Notes under the pieces: model-generated
Databases searched by the model: none
What the model was told of the DNA's origin: nothing
Seen by the model: only the letters and a program-made list of their open reading frames with translations
Part shown: piece after piece, positions 32,875-43,399 of the stretch
Position numbering within the stretch: the stretch's first letter is position 1
How the letters are laid out: the number at the start of each line of letters is the position of its first letter
Position numbers and translations under genes: made by a program
NCBI GenBank assembly: GCA_948144175.1
Contig: CANXME010000053.1
Location: 186,001-250,000 of the forward strand
DNA: 64,000 bases
Origin: Closterium sp. NIES-65
Taxonomy: Eukaryota > Streptophyta > Zygnematophyceae > Desmidiales > Closteriaceae
Direction of reading: 5' to 3'

Positions 32875-34510
32875 ATGATGGTCGGAGACGATGAGGAGAG
32901 TGACTACGAGGAGTGTGCCTTCACGTTCTTCTCTCCGGTGGAGATGCCGGGAGAACCAGCAACTCTCAAGGAGGCTTTGGAGAGTAGTGATGCTGAGGAG
33001 TGGAAGAAGGCCATGGAGAGTGAGCTGAAGAGCATCGAGGAGAATGACACGTTTGAATTGGTGGAGCTACCGGAGGGGCGTACGGCGATAACGTCCAAGT
33101 GGCTCTTCAAAATCAAGTCGGATGCCGACGGCAAGATCAAGCGCTACAAGTCTAGGCTTGTAGCCAAGGGGTACCAGCAGAAGTAGAAGGTGGACTTCAA
33201 GGAGCTGTTTGCTCCTGTGGTGAAGCCGACGACGGTGCGAACCCTACTCGTGGGAGCCGCCATCAAAGGATGGGTGGTAAAGCAAATGGACATCGTAACG
33301 GCATTCCTTAACGGCATCCTTGAGGAGGAGATTTTTATGGCGTAGCCAGAGGGGTTTGATGATGGTAGTGGCAGAGTGTGGAAGCTGAAGAAGGCCCTCT
33401 ATGGGCTGAAGCAGGCCCCTAGGCAATGGTACATGAAGCTGCGCAAAGTGTTGGAGGAATCGGCTTCACTCCCTCAACGGCCGATCACTCCTTGTTCATG
33501 CTTGGCGGGGGGGAGCAGAGGAGCTTCATGGTGGTTTATGTGGATGACATTCTCATATTCTCACCCTCCTCTGACCTGGTGAAGGAGGTGATGCTGAAGC
33601 TGCAAGACAAGTTCAAGTGCAAGTCCCTTGGTGACGTCAACTTCTACCTTGGGCTCCACATCGAACGAGGCGTGGAGAAGCGGAGCATGCGAGTGCACCA
33701 ACGGAAGTACCTGGAGGCGTTGGCCGCCAACTTCGGCCAGAGTGAAGGTCATGTGGCTACTCCCTTTCCCTCTGTGTTCAAGTGTGTGAAGGGGCCAGAG
33801 GAGGAGAGCGTTGGAGAAGAGGAGAGGCGCCGTTTTCACTCGTTGGTGGGCAGCCTCATGTATGCGGCGGTAAACACCCGACCGGATGTCGCGTTTGCTA
33901 CTGGGCAGCTGGCAAGGGTTGTGCAATGCCCTAATGAGGAGCAGGTAGCAGCTGGAATGAGAGTGGCCAAATACCTTGGCCAAACACCGACCGTTGGGCT
34001 ACAATACTCGGCGGTGATGGAGTTGAACCCGGGCGTTTGATTCTCACCGCCTACTCGGATGCTTCTTATGCATCGGAACTAGAGGACACGACTAGTGTGG
34101 GAGGCTTCATTTGCTGTGTTGGTGGAGGCCCAACTACTTGGGAGAGCAAGAAGCAGTTGGACCAAGCATTGAGCTCGGTGGAGTCCGAGTGCATGGCACT
34201 CTTCCGTGCCGTACGGGAGATTGTGTGGCAGCGGCGTTTGTTGGCTGAATTGGGGGAGGAGCAGCAAGGACCTACCCCACTCTACTGTGACAGCCAGGGT
34301 GCCATTGCACTAGCCAAGAATCATGTGTTGCACGGCCTCACCAAGCACATGAGGGTGAAGTGGCACTGGACGAGGAGCATGGTGGCCGCGGGTGAAGTTG
34401 AGTTGCACTATGTGAAGACGACGGGGCAGCCGGCTGACATGATGACCAAGAGGCTGGTGGAGCAGCAGCATTGGAAGTGTTGCAAGCTGGCTGGGATGGC
34501 TCTGAATTAA
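32875..34510 (+). pseudogene. pol: Copia reverse transcriptase and RNase H of element H
   Basis: RT start EWKKAMESELKSIEENDTFELVELP, SKWLFKIKSDADGKIKRYKSRLVAKGYQQK, a TAG at 33184, FAPVVKPTTVRTLL, QMDIVTAFLNGILEEEIFMA, a TAG at 33343 in place of the usual Gln of MAQPEG, LKKALYGLKQAPRQWY, a shift near 33460, then FTPSTADHSLF and the intact catalytic box VVYVDDILIFS (about 33545). The thumb/connection is FHSLVGSLMYAAVNTRPDVAFATGQLARV. After a shift near 34035, RNase H: LTAYSDASYASE, SSVESECMALFRAV, CDSQGAIALAKN, GLTKHMRVKWHWTR, TGQPADMMTKRL. Stop TAA at 34508-34510. A related fragment is at 4795-5169. Confidence 0.92.
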
Positions 34511-34549
34511 GAGAGCAACATCCTAAGGCCAACAATCCGAGGGGGAGTT

Positions 34550-35359
34550 TGTTGGTGCAACCCTACGGTTTGCATTCAGCTTGTTGTCCGTGTGCGTGCA
34601 TGCGTGTGGGCATGGAATGGAATGAGTGCATAAAATAAATATATAGTTCATGCTTATAATGGTGTGTGAATGATGGGTAATGATGTCAAGAGTGTGTGTC
34701 GATTCAATAGCGAATTATCACTAGTCGCGTGTAACGTGGTCATTTTGTGTGTCCCGCGCGGTTTCTATTTTGTCGCTTGTCGAACGTTCTGCGTATCGCA
34801 GGTGTGTGCAGCAGATCCATCAGGAACTCAAGGATGAGTTTGTGATGAAGGACCCGAGTCCTGGTGTCAACGTTCAAGTGATCGCGAAGCTCGCCAAAAG
34901 GGTACACCTTAATAAATTGAAAATAGTTACATTACTTTGTGTAGTGTGACATTTCACTTGGTGTAGGCCCTAGTGAAGGGTAGTTTCGAGACCCTTCGTG
35001 GTTGGGGACAGTGTGGCACTGTTCTACATCACTGTACCTTGGCTCTTGGGGTTTGTAGAAGCTGGGAGTCATTCCCAACTCGTAACTCTTCCCAACTCTT
35101 CCTAATTTGTGTTCTAATACTATAGTGGCTGCCATAGTGCCGTTAGCTCCAACCGATGCTGTGTCGTCAATACTTGGTTAAATTGTGCGATCTAAATTAC
35201 ATGTTGTAGGCGACGTTAAGACGCTCCAGATACAAGTTAAATCAGGTCATTTGGAGTTGTGAGCAGATCGCTATGAACGTTTAAAGCCGCTGTGCAGACA
35301 TCCGACTTTGCACTTTATCTTTCGTTTTAGGCACATTGGAGCCTATTTTGACTATAACA
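34550..35359 (+). repeat. 3' LTR of element H (810 bp)
   Basis: TGTTGGTGCAACCC directly after the polypurine tract, ends GACTATAACA at 35359. It is the fullest family 3 LTR in the window and aligns with the split LTR at 5209-6936. Confidence 0.88.
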
Positions 35360-35654
35360 GAATAGACTGGCTGGAACAACTGGCATGTTGGTCCTATGGA
35401 CCGGTTGGACCAAATCTCATTTGGCCTAATGAACCGGTTGGACCGATTGCCCAGTTTGCCCAATGGACCGGTTGGACCAACTAGCCTGTTAGTCCAATGG
35501 ACTTGTTGGACCGACTGGCAAATTAGCCTAAATAAGTCTGGTTGGACCAACTTTCCTACTGGCCCAATGGACCGGTTGGACCAACGGACCGGTTGGACCA
35601 ACTGCAGGGTTGGCCCAATGGACCCGTTGGACCAGCTGGCCTGTTGGTCCATTG
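35360..35654. repeat. 34-bp satellite, block 3 (short)
   Basis: About 295 bp of CGGTTGG-type satellite between element H and a solo LTR. It reproduces the order of 26570-26839, including the unusual GGACCAAATCTCATTTGGCC and GCAAATTAGCCTAAATAAGT strings. Confidence 0.95.
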
Positions 35655-36351
35655 TGTTAGAGACTGAGGACGGAGTCTAAGAAGATTAGGGGCTGAAATA
35701 TCACAAAATCGTTGAACTAGAATTTAGGAAAGAATTGTCGACTTCACAAGAAACGCCGACGACAAAACGTTCACAGTTTGAATGTTCTCTAACACAAGTA
35801 TGTTGTAGCCCTTGGCCGTGGCTATCTTTCCCAATTTGAATTGTATTAAAAGATGGAGTATAACTCAAGTTATGAATTTCGGCACACAATTTCCCCTCTC
35901 TATAGGAACCCAACTTTGACCCTTGTTCTTTTCCCAACCTCTCAAATTCACCTCACCAAACTTGGCCACACTTGCCAACCTGGTTTGGATTCTCCCAACA
36001 ACTTGGCATTATCTACAGTAATGGTGACAAATTTCCCAACCCCCAAAAGTCTACACCCCATATTGAGTCACTCCACAAATTCTCAAAGTCGCCACATTAC
36101 AATTAAAACTTCGAACGATCATATCTTTCTCGTTCTTGCCCTGATCACGGCGATTCTTGGTTCGTCAGAAAGCTTTCTATCAAAAAAGTCATTTCAAACA
36201 TCTGCACAAGCAAAATATCATTCACACACACTCTGAGAATTCAAACCACACCAAATACGAATTCTTGCACACGCTCACACCACGCATGCAACGCACGAAC
36301 ATCTGATGGGAGGCAGACAGACGTGAAAGTAAATGATAGCATCACATAACA
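35655..36351 (-). repeat. Solo LTR family 1, 143-bp deletion form (697 bp), second copy
   Basis: TGTTAGAGACTG...CACATAACA, same length and same internal deletion as 26840-27536. Flanks are CATTG and CAATG, a 5-bp duplication with one change. The satellite on both sides also matches the first copy, so this is a duplicated block, not a second insertion. Confidence 0.88.
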
Positions 36352-39300
36352 CAATGGACCGATTGGAACAACTTGTCGGTTGGTCCAATGGACCGGCGGG
36401 ACCAACGGATCTGTTGGTCCAATGGACTGATTGGATCACTTGGACAGTTGGTCCATTGGACCGGGTGGACCAACTAGCCTATTAGTCCCATAAACCAGCT
36501 CGAACAATTGGCCGGTTGGTCCAATGGACCGACTCGACCAACTGGCCTGTGGGTCTAATGGACCGACAGGACAACCTGGCCTGTTTTTCTAATGGTATCG
36601 CTAGACAAACTGGCCAGTTGGTCTAATGGAGAGCCAGGACCAATTGGCATTTGTTCCAATAGACCAGCTGGACTAACTGGCCTGTTGGCTCAATGGACCG
36701 GTTGCACCAACTTTCCTATTGTCGAATGGAAAGACTGGACCAATTGGCCTGTTGGTGCAATGGACCAGTTGGACCACCTGGCTTGTTTGTCAAATGTACC
36801 GGCTGGACCAACTGGTCTGTTGGTCCAATGGACCTGCTGGACAACCTGGCCAGTTGGTCCAATGGACCGGCTGGACCAACTGGCCTGTTGGTCCAATCAA
36901 CCGGCTGGACCAACGGCCTATTGGTCCAATGGACTGGTAGGACCAGCAGGCCTGTTGGTCCAATGGACCGGTTGGACCAGGTGGCTTGTTGATCTAATGG
37001 ACTGGTTGGACCAGCTGGCCAGTTGGTCCGATGGACCGGTTTGGATCAACTTTTTTGTTGGCCCAATGGACCGGTTGGACCTATTAGTCCGTTGGTCCAT
37101 TGAACTGGTTGGACCAACAGACCTGTTGGCCAAATGGACCGCTTGAACCAACTGGCTAGTTGGCCAAATGGACCAGTTGGACCAACTAGCCAGTTGGCCA
37201 AATGGACCGGTTGCACCAACTGGCTTGTTGGTTCAATGGACCAATTGGACCAACAGGCCTGTTGGTCCTATGGACCGGTTGGAACAACTGGTCTGTTGGT
37301 CCAATGCTCCATTTGGACCAACATGCCAGCTAGCTCAATGGACTTGTTGGAGCAACTGGCCTGTTGGTCCAAGGGATCGTTTAAAACAACTGGCCTATTG
37401 GTGCAACGGACCGGTTGGACAAACTACTTGTTGGCCTAATGGACCAGTTGGACCAACTGGCCTGTTGGTCCAATGGATCGGTTGGACCAAGAGGCATTGG
37501 TCCAATGGACCGGTTCGACCAACTAGCCTGGTTGTCCAATGGATCAGTTGGACCAACAGGTCTGTTGGTCCAATGAGCCGGTTGGACCAATAGGCCTGTT
37601 GGTCCAATAGACTGGTTGGAACAACTAGCCTGTTGGTCCAATGTTTAGTTGGACCAACTGCTAGTTGGCCAAATGGACCGAATGGAACAACTTGCCTTTT
37701 GGTCCAACGCACAGGTTGGAACAACTAGCCTATTGGTCTAATGGACCGGTTGGACCAACTGGCGTGTTGGTCCTATGGACGGATTAGACCAACTGGCATG
37801 TTGGCCGAATCGATCGGTTGGACCAATTGGCCAGTTTGTCCAATAGACAGGTTGGACCAATTAGCATGTTGGCCAAATGGACTGGTTTGAAGAACTCCCT
37901 ATTGGCCCAATGGACCGGTTGGTACAACTGGCCAACTGGCCTAATGGATTGGTTGGAACAACTGGCTAGTTGGTCCAATGGACCGGTTTGACCAATTGGC
38001 CTGTTGGCCAAATGTACTAATTGTACCAGCTACCTGTTAGCCCAATGGACTAGTTGGACAAACTGCCCAGTTGGCCTAATGGACTGGTTGGACGAACTGA
38101 CTTGTTGGTCCAATGGACTGATTGGACCAACAGGCCTGTTGGTCCCATGGACCGTTTGGACAAACTGCCTAGTTGGCCAAATGGACTGGTTAGACGAACT
38201 GGCTTGTTGGTACAATGGACTGATTAGACCAATAGGCCTGTTGGTCCCATGGACCGGTTGGCCCAACTGGCTTGTTGGTCCAATGGACCAGTTGGAATAA
38301 CTGGCTTGTTGGTCCTATGGACCCGTTGGGCCAACTGGCTTGTTGGTCCAATGGACCGGTTGGAACAACTGGCCTGTTGGTCCAGTGGGCCAGTTGGAAC
38401 ATCTCGCCTGTTGGTCTAGTGGACCGGCTGGACCAGCTATCCTGTTGGTCCAATGGACCAGCTGACTTACTGGCCTGTTGGTCCAATGGACCGGCTGGAC
38501 CAACTCGTGTGTTGGTCGAAGGGGCCTGCTAAACCAACAAGCCTGTTGGTCCAATGGACTGGCTGGACCAACCGGCCTGTTGGTCCTATGGACCGGCTTG
38601 ACCAACCGGCCTGTTGGTCCAATGGACCGGCTAGACCATCCAGCCTGTTGGTCCAGTGGGCCGACTGGACCTACCGATCTGTTGGTCCAATGGACCGGCA
38701 AGACCAACCGGCCTGTTGGTCCAATCGACCGGCTGGACCAACCGGCCTCTTGGTCCAATGGACCGGCTAGACCAACCGGCCTGTTGGTCCAATGGACCGG
38801 CTGGACCATACGGCTTGTTGGTCCAATGGATCGCCTGGACCAAACAGCGTGTTGGTGCAATGGACCGGCTGGTCCAACCGGCCTCTTGGTCCAATGGATT
38901 GGCTGGCCCAATCGGCCTGTTGGTCCAATGGACCGATTGTGCCACCTGGACTGTTGGTCCATCAGACCGAATGGACCAACAAGCCTTTTGGTCCAGTGGA
39001 CTGCTTGGACAAACTGGCCTGTTGGCCCAATGGACCGGTTTGACCAACTGGACTGTTGGTCCAATGGACCGGCTGGACCAACCGGCTTGTTGGTCCATTG
39101 GACCGGGTGGACCAACTGGCCTCTTGGCCCAATGGACCGGCTGGTCCAAATAGTATGTTGGCCCAATAAACCATCTCGAAAAATTAGCCTATTGGTCTAG
39201 TGGACCGGCTCAACTAACTGGCCTGTTGGTCCAATGGACCGGTTCGACCACCTGGATAGTTGGTCCAATGGACCGGCTAGACCAAGTGGCCTGCTGGTCC

Positions 39301-39756
39301 ATTGGACCGGGTGGACCATGTGGCCTGTTGGCCCAATAAACCAGCTTGAACAACTGGCCTGTGTGTCCAATGGACCGACTGGACCAAATGGCCTATTGTT
39401 CTAATGGAACAGCTAGACCAACTAGCCTGTTGGTCCACTGGACAGGCTGGACTAACTGGCCTGTTGTTCCTACGGACCAGCTGGACCAACTGGCTTGTTG
39501 GTCCAATAAACTGGTTGGACCAACTGGCCTGTTCGTCCAATGGAAAGTCTGGACCAATTGACCTGTTGGTCTAATGAACCGGTTGGACCAACTGGCCTGT
39601 TGGTCCAATAGACCGGCTGGACCAGCTGGCCTGTTGGTCCAATGGATCGTTTGGACCACCTGGTCTGCTAGTCAAATGTACTGGTTGGACCAACTGGTCT
39701 GTTAGTCAAATGTACCATTTGGACCACCTGGTCCGTTAGTCAAATGTACCGGTTGG
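36352..39756. repeat. 34-bp satellite, block 4
   Basis: 36352-38000 is a paralogue of block 2. About 38400-39300 switches to CGGCTGG-type monomers with AACCGGCCTG, resembling block 1, then returns to mixed types. Ends at GGTTGGACC where a truncated LTR begins. Confidence 0.95.
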
Positions 39757-40219
39757 ACCCCATAAGCACACAATCTCCCCTCTCCACAGGAACCCAACTT
39801 CGACCCTTCTCCTTTTCCCAACCTCTCAAACTCACCTCACCAAACTTGGCCACACTTGCCAACCTAGTTTGGCTTCTCCCAACCCCTTGGCATCATCTAC
39901 AGTAATGGTGATGAATTTCCCAACCCCACGTTGAGTCACTCCACAAATTCACAAAGTCGCCACATCACAGCCAAAACTTCGAACGATCACATCTTTCTCA
40001 TTCTTGCTCCGGTCGCTGCTATTCTTGGCTCGTTGGAAAGCTTTCTAGCAGAGAAGTCATTTCAAATATCTGCACAAGCCGAAAATCACTCACACACACT
40101 CTGAGAATTCAAACCACACCATATACAGATTCTTGCATACGCACATACCGCGCATGCAACACACGAACATATGATGGGAGGCAGACAGACGTGAATGTAA
40201 ATGATAGCATCACATAACA
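39757..40219 (-). repeat. LTR family 1 copy lacking its left end (463 bp)
   Basis: Satellite passes directly into CCCATAAGCACACAATCTCC, equivalent to about 42937 of the full copy, and runs to CACATAACA at 40219. The left half of the LTR is missing. The right junction with satellite is the same as in the other copies (TAATGGACC here, CAATGGACC elsewhere). Confidence 0.85.
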
Positions 40220-42559
40220 TAATGGACCAGTTGGAACAACTGGTCTGTTGGTCTAAAGGATCGGTTGGAACAGTTGGCCTGTTAGTGTAATGGACCTGTT
40301 GGACAAAATGCTAGTTGCCCTAATGGACCAGTTGGACTGACTCTTCAGTTTGACCAATAGACTGGTTGGACCAACTAGCCTGTTGGTCCAATGGACCAAT
40401 TAAACCAGGTGGTCTGTTGGTCCAATCGACCAGTTGGAACAATTGGCATGTTGGTTCGATGGACCCTTTGGACCAACTGCCAGTTGGCCTTATGGACCGG
40501 TTAAAACAATGGCATGTTGCTCTAATGGACCGGTTGGAATAACTGGCCAATTGGTCCAATGGACCGGTTGGAACACCTGGCCTGTTGGTCTAATGGACCC
40601 ACTAGACCAACTGCCTATTGGCCTAATGGAGTTGCTGGACCGACTGCCCAGTTCGCCCAGTGGACCGGTTGGACCAACTGGCATGTTGGTCCAATGGACC
40701 AGTTGGACCACGAGGCAAATTGACCTAATGGACAGGTTGGATCAACTGGCCTGTTGGTCCAATGGACCGGTTGGACCGATTGGCCTGCTGGTCCTATGGA
40801 CCGGTTGGACCAACTGTCCAGTTGGCCCAATGGACCGGTTGGACCAGCTGGCCCTTTTGTCCAACGGGCCGGTTGGAACAACTGGCATGTTAGTCCAATG
40901 GACCGGTTGGAGCAACTTGCTTGTTGGTGCAAAGCACCGGTTGGATAAACTACTAGTTGGCCTTATGGACCGGTTGGACTGACTGCTCAGTTTGCCCAAT
41001 GGACCGGTTGGACCAACTAGCTTGTTGGTCCAATAAACCGGTTGGACCAACTGGTCTGTTGGTCCAAAGGACCGGTTGGACCAATTGGCCAATCGACCTA
41101 ATGGATTGGTTGGAACAACTGGCCAGTTGGCCCAATGGACCGGTTGGACAAACTGCCCACTTGGCCTAATGGACCGGCTGGACCAACTGGCTCGTTGGTC
41201 CAATGGACCGATTGGACCAACAGGCCTGTTGGTCCCATGCATCGGCTGGACCAACTGGCGTGTTGGTCCAATGGACCAGTTAGAACAGCTGGCCTTTTGG
41301 TCCAATGGACCGGTTGGACCAACTGGCTTGTTGGTCCAATGGACCGGTGGGACCAACTGCTAGTGAGTCCAATGGACCAGTTGGAACAAGTGGTCTGTTG
41401 GTCCTGTGGACCCGTAGGAACAACTAGCCTGTTGGTCCAATGGACAGGTTGGGACTAGCTGGCATGTTGGCCTATTTGATGTGTTGGACAAACTGGCCAA
41501 TTCTTCCAATGGAACGGTTGGACCAATTGGCCTGTTGGAAAAATGGACCCGTTGGACCAACTCCTTGTTGGCCCAATGGACTGGTTGGATCAACTGGCTT
41601 GTTGGTCCAATGGACCGATTGGTTCAACTGGCCTGTTGGTCCAATGGACTAGTCAGAATAATTGGCCGGTTGGTCCGATGGACCCTTTGGACCAACTACC
41701 AGTTGGCCTTATGGACCGGTTGAATCAATTAGCCTATTGGTCCAATGGACCAATAGGACCAACTGCATGTTGGCCTCATCGACTGGTTGGACCGACTGCC
41801 CAGTTAGTTCAATGGACCGGTTTGACCAACCGGCTTGTAGGTCCAATGGACCGGCTGGTCCATCTCGCAAATTGGCCTGATGGACTTGTTGGATCAACTG
41901 GCTTGTTGGTCCATTGGACCGGTTGGACCAACTACCAGTTGGCCTAATTGGCTGGTTGGACCGATTGGCCTGCTGGTCCTATGGATCGGCTGGACCAATT
42001 GGCCTATTGGTCCAATGGACCGATTGGACCAACAGGGTTGTTGGTCCAATGGACCGATTGGAACAACTGCCAATTGGCCTAATGGACTGGTTGGATCGAC
42101 TGTCTTGTTTGCCCAATGGACCGGCTTGACCAACTGGCCAGCTGGTCCAATGGACAGGTTGGACCAACTGGCCTGCTCATCCTATGGACCGGCTGGACCA
42201 ACTGGCCTGTTGGTCCAATGGACCGGTTGGACCAACTGGCCAATTGGCCTAATGGACCGGTTGGAACAACTTGCCTGTTGGTCCAATAGACCAGTTGGAA
42301 CACCTGGCTTGTTGGTCCAGTGGACCGGTTCGACCAAATCTCATTTGGTCCAATGTACCGGTTGGACCAAATCCCATTTGGCCTAATGGAGCGGCTGGAC
42401 TCATTGCCCAGTTTGCCCAATGGACCAGTTGGATCAACTAGCCTGTTGGTCCAATGGACCGGTTGGACCAACTAGCCAATTGGCCTAAATAGACTAGTTG
42501 GACCAACTGCCGAGTTGGCTCAAGGGACCGGTTGGACCAGCTGGCCTGTTGTTCCAATG
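40220..42559. repeat. 34-bp satellite, block 5
   Basis: CGGTTGG-type monomers with many GGCCTAATGG and GGCCCAATGG variants. Colinear with 43400-45400 at an offset of 3,180 bp. Ends GTTCCAATG, the left target duplication of the next LTR. Confidence 0.95.
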
Positions 42560-43399
42560 TGTTAGAGACTGAGGACGGAGTCTATGAAGATTATGGGCTG
42601 AAATATCACAAAATCGTTGGACTAGAATTCAGGACAGATTTGTCAACTTCACAAGAATCGTCGTTGACAAAAAGATCATAGTTTGAATGTTCTCAAACAC
42701 GATTATGTTGTAGCCCTTGGCCGTGGCTACCTTTCCCAATTTGAATCGTATCAGAAGATAAAGTATAACTCAAGTTATGAGTTTCGGCGCACTAGGGGTC
42801 AGCTGCCAGAGAAACTTAACTCAATAACAAAAATCTCACAAGAACTACACATGAAAGTTGGAGTGGCTAGAAACCAGGTAGGAGGGTATGAGGAGGACGA
42901 GAGGGAAGGTCCCAAGGGAGTCCCCACCCAAGGAAACCCCATAAGCACACAATTTCCCCTCTCCACATGAACCCAACTTCGACCCTTTGCGTTTTCCCAA
43001 CCTCTCAAACTCACCTCACCAAACTTGGCCACACTTGCCAACCTGGTTCTGCTTCTCCCAACCACTTGGCATCATCTACAGTAATGGTGATGAATTTCCC
43101 AACCCCATATTGAGCTACTCCACAACTTCCCAAAGTCGCCACATCACAGCCAAAACTTCGAACGATCATATCTTTTTCGTTTTTGCTCCGATCGCTGCTA
43201 TTCTTGGTTCGTCGGAAAGCTTTTTAGCAGAGAAGTCATTTCAAATATCTGCACAAGCCAAAAATAATTCACACACACTCTGAGAATTCAAATCACACCA
43301 AAATACAGATTCTTGCACGCGCTCATACCATGCATGCAACGCACGAACATATGATGGGAGGCAGACAGACGTGAATGTAAATGATAGCATCACATAACA
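42560..43399 (-). repeat. Solo LTR family 1, full form (840 bp) with exact target duplication
   Basis: TGTTAGAGACTG...CACATAACA, flanked by CAATG at 42555-42559 and CAATG at 43400-43404. It retains the 143 bp missing from the copies at 26840 and 35655. No coding region is attached, so it is a solo LTR left by recombination between the two LTRs of an inserted element. Confidence 0.92.

Larger units (their letters stand above)
29202..35359 (+). mobile_element. Nearly complete copia element H (family 3) in the satellite
   Basis: Full order on the plus strand: 5' LTR (29202-29756), primer site, gag, protease, integrase, RT, RNase H, polypurine tract (GAGGGGGAG, 34539-34547) and 3' LTR (34550-35359). 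The flanks CAATA (29197-29201) and GAATA (35360-35364) look like a 5-bp target duplication with one change. Both sides are 34-bp satellite. At least two frameshifts in gag, several stops in pol and a lost integrase Glu make it non-autonomous. Confidence 0.92.
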
